Assembly (NCBI RefSeq): GCF_002295115.1
Contig: NZ_NSFV01000024.1
Coordinates: 1 to 40,711 of the forward strand
Direction of reading: 5' to 3'
DNA length: 40,711 nt
Origin: Mesorhizobium sp. WSM4311
GTDB taxonomy: Bacteria > Pseudomonadota > Alphaproteobacteria > Rhizobiales > Rhizobiaceae
Below are positions 1 to 8,236 of the stretch, in pieces. How positions within the stretch are numbered: position 1 is the first letter of the stretch; each line of letters opens with the position of its first letter. The position numbers and the translations under genes are program-made. The notes beneath the pieces were generated by a model, which saw only the letters and a list, made by a program, of their open reading frames with translations, searched no databases and had not been told where the DNA came from.

Positions 1-2
1 TC

Positions 3-143
3 ATCCTGCCGGACGTGCCGGAAATCATCTCGCCGATCATCTACGCGCTGCCGATCCAGATGCTGGCCTATTTCGCCGCCGTGTTCATGGGCACCGACGT
101 CGACCAGCCGCGCAATCTGGCGAAATCCGTGACGGTCGAGTGA
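3..143 (+). CDS. glmS: Glutamine--fructose-6-phosphate aminotransferase, C-terminal end (partial)
   Basis: The window opens inside this gene and 46 codons plus the stop are visible. GlmS makes glucosamine-6-phosphate from fructose-6-phosphate and glutamine in the cytoplasm, the first step to UDP-GlcNAc for peptidoglycan and LPS. The visible end reads through a hydrophobic helix and the family's conserved terminus, GTDVDQPRNLAKSVTVE, which closes the second sugar-isomerase (SIS) domain. This tail is highly conserved in GlmS, so the call is firm although the catalytic parts lie outside the window. It converges on the ornithine cyclodeaminase gene with about 100 bases between them, and I see no strong terminator hairpin there. 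Confidence 0.9.
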   Translation: MLPDVPEIISPIIYALPIQMLAYFAAVFMGTDVDQPRNLAKSVTVE

Positions 144-246
144 CGGCAACGTCGATGGCCCGTTATCTCGTCGAAGGGACGATCGACAAGACCTGCAGTC
201 ACTCTCAATGCCTGCGGGATCGTTCGCGGCATCTCATCGGTTCTGG

Positions 247-1302
247 TTATGCCGCGCTCTGCATGGCCGCTCTCAGCAGCATGCCATAGAGGTCGCGCGG
301 TTCGTCCGGATCGGCCAGCAGATCGAGCTCCTCGTAAAGGCCCGTTGCCTGCAGCTGGTCGCGCACATAGCGCAGCGCCGAAAAGTCCTCGATGGCGAAG
401 CCGACGGAATCGAACAGCGTGATCTGCTTGGCGTCCCGGCGGCCTGACGCCTGGGCGGCGATGACTTGCCAGAGCTCGGTCACCGGATGGTCGGGATCAA
501 GCTGTTGGATTTCACCCTCGATGCGTGTCTGCGGCGGGAACTCGACGAAAATGTCGGAGCGCAGCAGGATGTCCCTGTGCAGCTCGGTCTTGCCGGGGCA
601 ATCGCCGCCGACGGCGTTGATGTGGACGCCGGCTCCGACCATGTTGTCGGTGAGAATGGTGGCGCATTGCTTGTCGGCGGTAACGGTCGTGATGATCCCG
701 GCCCCTTCGACCGCTTCCTGCCCGGTTTCGCAGATGGTGATGTCAAACCCCATGCCAGCCAGGTTCTTGGCGCATTTCAGCGAGGCGGATCGGTCAATGT
801 CGTAGAGCCTGAGCCGGTCGACGCCGGTCAGCGCCTTGAAGGCGATCGCCTGGAATTCCGATTGGGCGCCATTGCCGATGATGGCCATGGTGCGTGCGCC
901 GCGCGGTGCCAGATATTTGGCCGCGACGGCGGATGTCGCGGCGGTGCGCAGCGCGGTGAGAATGGTCATTTCGGTGAGCAGCATCGGGTAGCCGCTGCCG
1001 ACATCGGCAAGCACGCCGAACGCGGTGACCGTCTGCAAGCCCTGGCGCATGTTCTTGGGATGGCCGTTGACATATTTGAAGCCATAGAGCCGCCCGTCGC
1101 TCGTCGGCATCAGCTCGATGACGCCGTCATGGCTGTGTGAGGCGATGCGAGGCGTCTTGTCGAAAAGCTCCCAGCGGCGGAAATCTTCCTCGATATAGCT
1201 GGCGAGCTCGGTCAGGAAGCGCTCGACACCGATGGTGATCACCAGCTTCATCATCCGGTCGACGCTGACGAAGGGGACGATGTTCAGCTTTGCCGTGGTC
1301 AT
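247..1302 (-). CDS. ocd: Ornithine cyclodeaminase
   Basis: This enzyme converts L-ornithine to L-proline and ammonia with bound NAD+, completing arginine use after arginase. The protein is 351 residues, normal for the mu-crystallin/OCD family. Residues about 117-125 carry the conserved TALRTAATSA stretch, GNGAQ at 143-147 begins the NAD-binding Rossmann fold, and the GGDCPGKTEL motif holds the catalytic Asp (D234). The ATG at 1302 is chosen over an upstream in-frame TTG because a GGGAG ribosome site sits about 9 bases before it. The arginase gene ends only two bases upstream, so the two are cotranscribed and probably translationally coupled. Close relatives can act on other amino acids, but the arginase neighbour favours ornithine. 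Confidence 0.93.
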   Translation of the reverse strand: MTTAKLNIVPFVSVDRMMKLVITIGVERFLTELASYIEEDFRRWELFDKTPRIASHSHDGVIELMPTSDGRLYGFKYVNGHPKNMRQGLQTVTAFGVLADVGSGYPMLLTEMTILTALRTAATSAVAAKYLAPRGARTMAIIGNGAQSEFQAIAFKALTGVDRLRLYDIDRSASLKCAKNLAGMGFDITICETGQEAVEGAGIITTVTADKQCATILTDNMVGAGVHINAVGGDCPGKTELHRDILLRSDIFVEFPPQTRIEGEIQQLDPDHPVTELWQVIAAQASGRRDAKQITLFDSVGFAIEDFSALRYVRDQLQATGLYEELDLLADPDEPRDLYGMLLRAAMQSAA

Positions 1303-1304
1303 GA

Positions 1305-2237
1305 TCAAAAGCTCCCGGAATGGCTGCGGGTCGGGCGGTCCATGATGCGGCGGCCCATCAGGCTCGCCGTCAGGTCGACCATAAGCGTCGCGGTTCGGCC
1401 ACGCTCGTCCAGAAAAGGATTCAGCTCGACCAGGTCGAGACTGGAGACGAGGCCGCTGTCGGACAGCATCTCCATCACCAGATGCGCCTCGCGGAACGTC
1501 GCGCCGCCGGGAACCGTGGTGCCGACGGCCGGCGCAATCGACGGGTCGAGAAAGTCAACGTCGAGACTGACATGCAGCAGCCCGTCTTCATCAGACACGC
1601 GCGCCAGGAAGGCGCGCAGCAGCGGCGCGATACCATGCTCATCGATGGCGCGCATGTCGTGCACTGTCACGCCCGCCTGGTTGAGCGCGCTGCGCTCGGC
1701 CGGGTCGACACTGCGCAGGCCCATGGTGCAGATGCGCTTGGGGTCCACCGCCGCCGGCAGGTCCGGGAAATAGCCGCTGAAACCCGGCTGGCCGCTGGCG
1801 TAGGCGAGCGGAACACCATGCAGATTGCCGCTGGCGGTCGTGTCCAGCGTGTGGAAATCCGGATGCGCGTCGAGCCACAGCACGAACAGCGGGCGCCCGG
1901 CCTCGGCGGCGCGGCGGGCGAGGCCCGACATGGTGCCGGCCGAGATCGAATGGTCGCCGCCGAGAAAGATCGGCATGGCGTCCTCGCTCGCCGTGTAGGC
2001 CGCCGCGGCAATGGCGGATGTCCAGGCCGATATTTCGGGCAAGGCCTTCAGCGCCAGATTGCCATGCACGACGCGCCTCGCCGGCATTGGCTGGACGGCG
2101 CCCATATCCTCGACGGTGTGGCCGAGGCCGGACAGCACCTCGGCAAGCCCTGCCGTCCTCAGCGCACTCGGCCCCATTTCGCAGCCCATTCTGCCGGCGC
2201 CGTCCTGCACCGGCGCCCCGACGATCTTGCAACGCAT
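1305..2237 (-). CDS. rocF: Arginase
   Basis: Arginase hydrolyses L-arginine to ornithine and urea; the next gene uses the ornithine. The 310-residue protein carries the ureohydrolase metal ligands: H96 in GGDHS, then D123, H125 and D127 in WLDAHPDFHT, then D226 and D228 in SLDVDFLDP, which bind the two Mn ions. The longer reading frame starting at 2315 is not used because the family N-terminus begins at MRCKIVGAPVQ, and the extension runs through the control region shared with the Lrp-type regulator. Arginase and agmatinase share these motifs. The close fit to arginase length and the OCD partner make arginase the better reading. Confidence 0.93.
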   Translation of the reverse strand: MRCKIVGAPVQDGAGRMGCEMGPSALRTAGLAEVLSGLGHTVEDMGAVQPMPARRVVHGNLALKALPEISAWTSAIAAAAYTASEDAMPIFLGGDHSISAGTMSGLARRAAEAGRPLFVLWLDAHPDFHTLDTTASGNLHGVPLAYASGQPGFSGYFPDLPAAVDPKRICTMGLRSVDPAERSALNQAGVTVHDMRAIDEHGIAPLLRAFLARVSDEDGLLHVSLDVDFLDPSIAPAVGTTVPGGATFREAHLVMEMLSDSGLVSSLDLVELNPFLDERGRTATLMVDLTASLMGRRIMDRPTRSHSGSF

Positions 2238-2308
2238 TGTTTTTCCCGCGGCCAAAGTTCGAATGGCGAGAGGAGAACACGGCGAGCCGGCAATATGAAC
2301 AGGTAGAA

Positions 2309-2337
2309 TTGGCAATCCGAGAAGTATAACCTATCAT
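2309..2337 (+). promoter_or_regulatory. Predicted sigma-70 promoter of the Lrp-type regulator, with GGCAAT repeats
   Basis: TTGGCA (2309-2314) and TATCAT (2332-2337) are separated by exactly 17 bases, a good housekeeping promoter pointing at the regulator. GGCAAT occurs twice in direct orientation, at 2289-2294 and 2311-2316. The copies are 22 bases apart, about two helical turns, and the second overlaps the -35. That spacing suits an Lrp-family octamer repressing its own gene and acting on arginase, but the site assignment is inference. Confidence 0.55.
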
Positions 2338-2371
2338 AATGGCGGCCGAATTTATCAAAATGGGAATCCCG

Positions 2372-2812
2372 ATGGATGCTTTGGACGAACGGCTCGTAAC
2401 CTTGCTGCGGCATAACGCCCGGCGCAGCGTGTCGGACCTTGCCGTCGATCTCGGCGTCTCGCGCGCCACGGTTCGGGCACGCATGGAGAGGCTGGAACGG
2501 TCGGGCGACATCATCGGCTACACGGTGGTGCTGCGCGCCGACGCCGTCGATCAGCGCATCCGCGGCATCATGCTCATCGAGATCGAAGGCCATGCCGCCG
2601 ACCGCGTGGTTCGGGCGCTGGGTGGCTTCCCGGAAGTCTCGACCATCCATACCACCAACGGTCGCTGGGATCTGGTGGTAGAGCTCGGGACGGCGTCACT
2701 GACTGATTTCGATGCGGTGCTACGGCGTATCCGATTGATACCCGGCATAACGGGCAGCGAAACGAGCCTGCTCCTGGCGACGCCGCGCACGACGCGGGCA
2801 CGACTGACGTAA
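2372..2812 (+). CDS. Lrp/AsnC-family transcriptional regulator of arginine catabolism
   Basis: A 146-residue Lrp/AsnC protein has an N-terminal helix-turn-helix (about residues 5-50, SVSDLAVDLGVSRATVRARM) and a C-terminal RAM ligand-binding domain (about 65-140). It is divergent from arginase and ornithine cyclodeaminase, the classical arrangement in which such a regulator senses arginine or ornithine and switches on the pair. In-frame ATGs exist at 2339, 2360 and 2372. The first lies inside the predicted promoter, and only the third has a GGGAA ribosome site at 2362-2366 and gives the usual family start (MDALDERLVTLL). The effector cannot be told from the sequence. Confidence 0.88.
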   Translation: MDALDERLVTLLRHNARRSVSDLAVDLGVSRATVRARMERLERSGDIIGYTVVLRADAVDQRIRGIMLIEIEGHAADRVVRALGGFPEVSTIHTTNGRWDLVVELGTASLTDFDAVLRRIRLIPGITGSETSLLLATPRTTRARLT

Positions 2813-3028
2813 GCACACCTTCAATGAAGTTCTGGCGGCCGAGGACGTTCTCCCCGACGAAGCCGAGGGGAAATAGCGCGGATGTTGGCGCGGCTTATGA
2901 CGGCGAGAACCTCCGCCAGACCGCGGCGTGGACGCGCTTGTATTCAGCGATCGCCTTAGCCTTCAGGCCGATGCACGGTCCCATTCTTCGCATGGGCTGA
3001 TCGTATCCGTTGCGATCGACGGCGAGCG
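2813..3028. other. Intergenic region, possible gene remnant
   Basis: About 216 bases separate the Lrp-type gene from the convergent GntR gene. The plus strand right after the Lrp stop reads a short open stretch (F-N-E-V-L-A-A-E-D-V-L-P-D-E-A-E-G-K, stop at about 2876) with coding-like composition but no convincing start. It may be a decayed gene end. I recognise no family and see no RNA gene or terminator. Confidence 0.25.
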
Positions 3029-3703
3029 TCAGCCGAGAAGCTCGGCGGCGACTTCGAGTGTGTTGCGGAACGACGTCTCGAGATGATTCTCCATCGCCTG
3101 CGCAGCGCCCTCGGCGTCGTGTCGCTTCAGCGCGTCGAGAATGGCCTCGTGCTGCTCGATCGTCTGCTCGCCATAGCCGGGCTTGGGAATGGCGAGATAG
3201 CGGCCGCGGTCCATCTGCGCCTTGGAGATGTCGACGGCCCGCCAGATCATCGGCAGGCCGCAGATCTCGGCAATGGTGCGGTGGAAGACGTCGTCGAGTT
3301 GGATAGCGGTGGCATACCGGCCACGTGCTATGGCGAGCTTGTGCGCCGCCATATTATCCTCCAGCAGTTCGGCGGACGCCGGCGTCAGCCTGGCGGCGGC
3401 GCGCCTGGCGCTTTCCATCTCGAGCGCCCGGCGGATGACATAGGCCTCTTCCAGGTCGGCGCGGCTGATCGGTGCGACATAGGTGCCGGTCTGCGCCAGG
3501 ATTTTCACCAGGCCTTCGTCGCTGATGCGCTTGACCGCTTCCCGCACCGGGGTGCGCGATACGCCGAGCGCCTCGGCGATGGCCACCTCGTTGATGACTT
3601 CACCCGGTTTCAACTGGCCGACGACAATCAGATTGCGGATCTTGTGATAGATTTGATCGCGCAGCGGCAGCGCCCGATTGAGTGTCGAAGGATCCAGCTC
3701 CAT
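3029..3703 (-). CDS. GntR-family (FadR/FCD type) transcriptional regulator
   Basis: A 224-residue regulator has an N-terminal winged helix (about residues 8-75, with EVAIAEALGVSRTPVREAVKRI as the recognition region) and an all-helical C-terminal FCD ligand domain (about 85-215) whose Asp and His residues usually bind a metal and a carboxylate ligand. Such proteins are mostly repressors released by an organic acid. The start at 3703 is preferred over an in-frame extension to 3739 because family members begin just before the winged helix. No catabolic operon adjoins it: the neighbours are an Lrp-type and a LysR-type regulator. Its target is unknown. Confidence 0.85.
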   Translation of the reverse strand: MELDPSTLNRALPLRDQIYHKIRNLIVVGQLKPGEVINEVAIAEALGVSRTPVREAVKRISDEGLVKILAQTGTYVAPISRADLEEAYVIRRALEMESARRAAARLTPASAELLEDNMAAHKLAIARGRYATAIQLDDVFHRTIAEICGLPMIWRAVDISKAQMDRGRYLAIPKPGYGEQTIEQHEAILDALKRHDAEGAAQAMENHLETSFRNTLEVAAELLG

Positions 3704-3870
3704 GGCAAATCCGTATCTTCGTTCGCCTGAGACGGTCAATAGAATGTCAATGCACCAGGGACAAGGGGCCTAGGGTCTCCCTAACAGCTATGAGGCATCA
3801 GCCAGATGTTTCCGGGGGTGAAGGCTCTGTTCAACGTCAATTTCGTCGCAGGCATCCGCAACGCAATAGG

Positions 3871-4719
3871 TCAGCGCAGACCTCTCACCTTGGTCAGAAT
3901 ATCTTCCGACAGCGCCGAGACGAGCGCCCTGTCGGCGCCCTTGCTGGGGATCAGGACAAACTCCACATCCTCCAACGGCGGCAGGCGCCCGGATGGAATC
4001 TCTTTCAAACCCGAGGGCGACATGCTTTGCGGTTGCACCAGAACCCCCATGCCGGCGCGGGCGGCGGCGGTCAGGCCGCTCAGGCTCCCGCATGTGCAGA
4101 CAATACGCCACGGCATGCGATGCCGTTCGAGCACTTCCAGCGCAATGCTGCGCGTGACGCTCGGCGTGGGGAAGGCAATCAACGGCAAGGCCGCGAGCGA
4201 CAGGACGTGTTCCGGATCGCGGGCGAGCCAGACAAGCGGCTCGCGATAGACGAGCCGGCCACGGCTGTCGCCCAGCCGACGCTTTGCCAGAACGAGATCG
4301 AGCTCGCCATTGTCCTGCATCTGGTAGAGCACGCCGCTCAACGCCACGGTCAGTTCAAGGTCAACGGATGGGTGAGACCGGACGAAATCCTCCAGCACCA
4401 GCGGCAGCCGGCTCGTCACCAGGTCCTCGGATACGCCGAGCCTCAACGTGCCCCGCAGCCTCTGTGCGGTGAAAAGCGCCTGCACCTGTCCCTCTATCGA
4501 CAACAGGGTCCGGGCATGGCCGAGCAGGGCTTCGCCGTCTGGCGTCAGCACCACCTTGTGCGTATCGCGGGCCAGCAACTGCCTGCCAAGCGCGGCCTCC
4601 AGCTTGCCGATGTGCTGGCTGACGGTGGATTGCCCGAGCCCCAGCCTCTCCGCCGCGAAGGTAAAGCTTCCCATCTGCTGGACGGCGACGAAGCTGCGAA
4701 GTTGGACCAGATCGAGCAT
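3871..4719 (-). CDS. LysR-family transcriptional regulator
   Basis: This 282-residue protein is a typical LysR regulator. An N-terminal helix-turn-helix (residues about 3-62, FVAVQQMGSFTFAAERLGLG then STVSQHIGKLE) is followed by the linker helix and a periplasmic-binding-protein-like effector domain. It is divergent from the bile-acid/sodium-symporter-family transporter, the standard layout for a LysR protein that controls its neighbour and itself. An 11-bp perfect palindrome lies in the gap between them. The probable job is induction of the transporter by its substrate, which cannot be named from the sequence. Confidence 0.87.
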   Translation of the reverse strand: MLDLVQLRSFVAVQQMGSFTFAAERLGLGQSTVSQHIGKLEAALGRQLLARDTHKVVLTPDGEALLGHARTLLSIEGQVQALFTAQRLRGTLRLGVSEDLVTSRLPLVLEDFVRSHPSVDLELTVALSGVLYQMQDNGELDLVLAKRRLGDSRGRLVYREPLVWLARDPEHVLSLAALPLIAFPTPSVTRSIALEVLERHRMPWRIVCTCGSLSGLTAAARAGMGVLVQPQSMSPSGLKEIPSGRLPPLEDVEFVLIPSKGADRALVSALSEDILTKVRGLR

Positions 4720-4736
4720 TGATATCTCAAATTACG

Positions 4737-4747
4737 ATAACTGTTAT
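4737..4747. promoter_or_regulatory. Palindrome, likely LysR operator
   Basis: ATAACTGTTAT is a perfect inverted repeat centred on 4742, between the divergent LysR gene and transporter gene. It has the T-N(n)-A dyad form of LysR-type recognition sites and starts 18 bases upstream of the regulator's start codon. Position and symmetry support an operator; binding is inferred. Confidence 0.5.
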
Positions 4748-4812
4748 TCCTTGTATCCCATTTCGCAATGCACGAAAAGGCAGCACTGGACTTACTCTGG
4801 AGCGAACATGTC

Positions 4813-5814
4813 ATGCGCCGCTTTCTGCCGGACACCTTTCTGATCCTCCTGTTGTGCACCGTCGCGCTTGCGTCGCTCGCGCCGGCGACCGGGACGTTCG
4901 CGGGATGGTTCGCGATCGCGACCAATCTTGCCGTGGCGCTGCTGTTTTTCCTGCATGGTGCAAGGCTCTCGCGTGATGTCGTCGTCGCCGGCCTGATGCA
5001 TTGGCGCCTGCACCTGGTGATCCTTATGACGACCTTTGGCCTGTTCCCGCTGCTGGGGCTGGCGCTTGGCTATCTGCCCGCCTCGATCCTGCCCAAGCCG
5101 CTTTATCTCGGCATTCTGTTCCTCTGTGTCCTGCCGTCGACGGTGCAGTCATCGATCGCCTTCACCTCGATCGCCGGCGGAAACGTCCCCGCGGCCATCT
5201 GCTCGGCCTCCGCCTCCAACATCTTCGGCATGTTCCTGACACCCTTGCTCGTCGGCCTGCTCTTCTCCATTGGTGGCCATGGCGGTCTTTCGTGGGACGC
5301 GGTGAGCCAGATCCTGCTGCAGCTGCTCCTGCCTTTTGCGCTCGGACAACTGCTGGAACCGCGCATCGGCAACTGGATACGCTCCCGCAAGACACTGCTG
5401 ATGCCTGTCGATCGCGGCTCGATCCTGATGGTCGTCTATCTGGCCTTCAGCACGGCGGTCGCCGAGGGGCTGTGGCACATGTTCTCGCTGCGCGACATTG
5501 CCGTGGTCGTTGTCGCCGACATGGTGCTGCTCGGCCTGGTGCTTGTGCTGACGACCTATGGCAGCCGGCTTCTCGGCTTCGACAGGGCCGACCAGATCAC
5601 GATCACCTTCTGCGGTTCGAAGAAGAGCCTGGCGAGCGGCGTGCCGATGGCCAATGTGATCTTTGCCGGCCAGGGCGTCGGCGCGATCGTTCTGCCGCTG
5701 ATGCTCTTCCACCAGATACAGCTCATGGTCTGCGCCATGATCGCGCAGAAATATGCCAAGGCGGCGCACCGGCCTGCCATACTGCAAGCCGAGCCAACGG
5801 CCTCGGTGGCTTAG
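4813..5814 (+). CDS. Bile acid:sodium symporter family (BASS, SBF-like) transporter
   Basis: A 333-residue inner-membrane protein with about nine to ten hydrophobic segments belongs to the SBF-like branch of the bile acid:Na+ symporter superfamily (YfeH-like, 330-350 residues). These proteins couple sodium entry to uptake or export of organic anions. The family's conserved regions are visible: LPSTVQSSIAFTSIAGGN near residue 115 and TFCGSKKSLASGVPMA near 270. The ATG at 4813 is preferred over the in-frame ATG at 4768 because TGGAG lies 10 bases upstream and the first membrane segment starts shortly after. Its 3' end overlaps the convergent pyridoxine oxidase gene by four bases. The substrate is unknown; nearby B6 genes make a pyridine acid possible but unproven. 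Confidence 0.85.
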   Translation: MRRFLPDTFLILLLCTVALASLAPATGTFAGWFAIATNLAVALLFFLHGARLSRDVVVAGLMHWRLHLVILMTTFGLFPLLGLALGYLPASILPKPLYLGILFLCVLPSTVQSSIAFTSIAGGNVPAAICSASASNIFGMFLTPLLVGLLFSIGGHGGLSWDAVSQILLQLLLPFALGQLLEPRIGNWIRSRKTLLMPVDRGSILMVVYLAFSTAVAEGLWHMFSLRDIAVVVVADMVLLGLVLVLTTYGSRLLGFDRADQITITFCGSKKSLASGVPMANVIFAGQGVGAIVLPLMLFHQIQLMVCAMIAQKYAKAAHRPAILQAEPTASVA

Positions 5815-7373
5815 TACTGTCGGGCGAAAGTCTCGGCAATCGCGAGGACCGCGGCATGAATCGGTCCCGCGGTGAGGTTGGGCATGATCGAGGCGTCCAC
5901 GACAAAAAGATTGTCGAGCGCCTTGAGTCGTAGATTTGCATCGACGACGGCGTCCGGGTCCTTGCCCATTCTGCAGGTGCCGCAGGGATGGTGGTGCGTG
6001 ATGACCGATCGCGCGATGAAGTCGTCCATCTCGGCCGCACTGTTCAGCGCGCCTGGCAGGAGTTCGCGCTCTCGCCAACCGGCGAGTTCATCTCTGTGCC
6101 CGATGGTCCGGGCTGCCTCGAGTGCTGTGCGAAACCGCTCGCGGTCTCGGCCGGTGTGCAGGTATGCCGGGTCGATGATCAACCGATCGCCGAGCTCAGG
6201 CCCACTTATGCGCACGCTGCCGCGGCTCGTCGGGTGGGTGATGCCGAACAGCAGCGAGTAAGCGGTGCCTGCGGCGGGTGCCTTGAAGCGTTCCGACACG
6301 ATCGGCGCGACACCGCAGCCAACGACAATTTCAGGCTGCCCGGCGGCGGTGAAGCTGTCAGCCCGCATATAGGCCATCGATTCCGAATGTTGGAGGCGCG
6401 ATGGCGGCACCGGTTTGCGGGCCGCGTAAAGGTTGCCGGCGCCAAGCAGGTGATCCTGGAGGTTTCGACCGATGTCAGGCATATCGATCACGCAGTCGAC
6501 CCCCGCTGCATCGAGCACATCGCGCGGACCGATGCCCGAACGCATCAGCAAGGCCGGACTTTCCAGCGCTCCGGCACAAAGCACAATCTGATCCGCAAAC
6601 ACTTCGACCGAACCCTGTCGCCCCACGAACTCGAGGCTGCGGACCTGATTGCCCTCCAGCTTGAGCCGTCGCACCCGGGTGCCCGTGAGGATGGTCAGGT
6701 TCTCGCGGCCTCGAACCGCCTTTGTGAGCCAGGCATCCGCCGCCGTAACCCGGCGCCCGTCGCGAATGTTCAAGGAGTTCGGGGTGACGCCGATCATCTC
6801 TCCGCTGTTGTGGCCTTCAAGGCGAGGCAGACCCAACGATGCGCCTGCCTCGATGAAGGCGCGAGCAAGCGGACTGACTTCGTCCGCCGGCAAATGGATC
6901 GGCAAAGGCCCGCCCTTGCCGTGAAGGCCGTCGCCACCAAGCGGGTGGTCTTCGATAGCCTGGAAAACGGGCATAAGTTCATCCCAACTCCATCGGCGAT
7001 CCTCGGTTGCATCAACCCAGGCCTGGAAGTCTGACGGATGACCGCGCATATAGCCCATCGCGTGCAGGCAACTCGAGCCGCCGATCAACCGCCCGCGCGC
7101 CCAATGATGCACCCGGCCCGCGGTGCCGGCTTGCGGCTCCGTGCGATAATCCCAATCGTAGCTGCGGCCCTGAAGCGCCGGCCAGGCAGCGGGGTTCCAG
7201 ATGTCCGGGTCCGTCGGCTCCTCGCCGGCCTCGATCAGCAGAACGCGGCTGCCTGGATCTTCGCTCAGCCGCGCGGCAAGCAACGACCCGGCCGACCCGC
7301 CACCTACGATGACGATGTCGCAATTCGGTGCGTGCTCAACATTGGCCCCGGTCATCGTCACTCCATCTGCCAC
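5811..7373 (-). CDS. Pyridoxine 4-oxidase (FAD-dependent GMC oxidoreductase)
   Basis: This enzyme oxidises pyridoxine to pyridoxal with O2, giving H2O2; it is the entry step of B6 degradation pathway I. The protein is 520 residues. It has the GMC FAD-binding motif GGGSAGSLLAARLSE near 24-38, the GMC signature ARGRLIGGSS near 92-101, and H460 and H462 in ITHHHPCGTCRMG with P504. Those are the active-site numbers I recall for the M. loti enzyme, which supports the start at 7373. A second ATG at 7355 has a closer GGAG and is a weaker alternative. It lies downstream of the repressor gene on the same strand, with its own candidate operator at 7396-7404. Confidence 0.9.
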   Translation of the reverse strand: MADGVTMTGANVEHAPNCDIVIVGGGSAGSLLAARLSEDPGSRVLLIEAGEEPTDPDIWNPAAWPALQGRSYDWDYRTEPQAGTAGRVHHWARGRLIGGSSCLHAMGYMRGHPSDFQAWVDATEDRRWSWDELMPVFQAIEDHPLGGDGLHGKGGPLPIHLPADEVSPLARAFIEAGASLGLPRLEGHNSGEMIGVTPNSLNIRDGRRVTAADAWLTKAVRGRENLTILTGTRVRRLKLEGNQVRSLEFVGRQGSVEVFADQIVLCAGALESPALLMRSGIGPRDVLDAAGVDCVIDMPDIGRNLQDHLLGAGNLYAARKPVPPSRLQHSESMAYMRADSFTAAGQPEIVVGCGVAPIVSERFKAPAAGTAYSLLFGITHPTSRGSVRISGPELGDRLIIDPAYLHTGRDRERFRTALEAARTIGHRDELAGWRERELLPGALNSAAEMDDFIARSVITHHHPCGTCRMGKDPDAVVDANLRLKALDNLFVVDASIMPNLTAGPIHAAVLAIAETFARQY

Positions 7374-7395
7374 TTGCCGGTTGCGATAGTCGTCA

Positions 7396-7404
7396 TGTCT
7401 GACA
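7396..7404 (-). promoter_or_regulatory. Candidate repressor operator upstream of pyridoxine oxidase
   Basis: TGTCTGACA is a 9-bp dyad 23 bases before the pyridoxine oxidase start codon. It is the exact reverse complement of the centre of the 15-bp palindrome in the main control region (8276-8284). Two identical cores, each at a promoter of the same pathway, suggest a common operator for the GntR repressor. A 9-mer match alone is modest evidence. Confidence 0.5.
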
Positions 7405-7504
7405 CCGACACGGAGAAACCCCGCGCATCGATCCGCCTTTGGCCGATCCGAAACGTCATGAAGGACTTCGAGTCTTCAGACGGAACCTCAGTCCATCGAA
7501 GAAC

Positions 7505-8176
7505 TCAAATCCCGTTGTCCATGGATATCTTCGCCGCCGCTTTCGCCCTCAAGACGTGCTGCTTCGAGGCTTTTCGGGCGGCTTTCTCGTCGCCGGCGGC
7601 GATGGATTCGAATATCTCCCTCATCTCCGCCAAGCTGCTTTGTGCTCTGCCCTCCAGCGACATCGATCGTCCTCGAAAGAAGCTGATCCGCGCCACCAGA
7701 CCGCGGTGGACTTCCTCCAGGATCGGGTTGCCGCAATTGGCGAGTATGATCGAATAGAAATCCGCGGCGGTCATCACCTGCGCCAGGCTGTCGTTGCTGG
7801 AAGCCGCCTCTTCGAATGCGGAAAGCGATTTCTCGAGTTCACGCAACTGTTCCGGAGAAATCCTTAGCGCGCATCGTCCCGCCGCCTCGACTTCCAGCAA
7901 CTCTCGAACCTCGTAGATGGCGGTTGCCACCTCCCAGGAAAGTGCCGGTATCGACGGCCCGCGGTTGGGCACGATCTCGATCAGGCGCTCGGCCTCAAGA
8001 CTGCGCAAAGCCTCCCTCAGCGAGGGGCGGCTGATGCCGAGTTGTGTGCACAGTTGACTTTCGATGAGGCGGCTACCCGGCTGAAACAACCCGGAGAAGA
8101 TCGCCAGCCGTAACTTGTCGACGGTCTCCCGTTGCACTGTCCGTGGCGAAATTCGCAAATTCAAATCTGGGGGCAT
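7505..8176 (-). CDS. GntR-family repressor of vitamin B6 degradation (mll6786-type)
   Basis: A 223-residue FadR/FCD-type GntR protein has a winged helix at about residues 15-75 (LCTQLGISRPSLREALRSLE as the recognition helix region) and an FCD effector domain at about 80-210. By position it corresponds to mll6786 of M. loti, reported as the repressor of the B6 degradation genes. The start at 8176 is chosen because the longer frame to 8578 runs across the divergent promoter into the hydrolase gene. It is divergent from the AAMS hydrolase operon and shares a symmetric promoter with it. The likely inducer is a B6 pathway compound. Confidence 0.87.
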   Translation of the reverse strand: MPPDLNLRISPRTVQRETVDKLRLAIFSGLFQPGSRLIESQLCTQLGISRPSLREALRSLEAERLIEIVPNRGPSIPALSWEVATAIYEVRELLEVEAAGRCALRISPEQLRELEKSLSAFEEAASSNDSLAQVMTAADFYSIILANCGNPILEEVHRGLVARISFFRGRSMSLEGRAQSSLAEMREIFESIAAGDEKAARKASKQHVLRAKAAAKISMDNGI

Positions 8177-8236
8177 TGGTAACGTCTCATGGCCTTTGAG
8201 TCGCAAAACTGAAGCAGCATACGCCACGCCGTGCAA

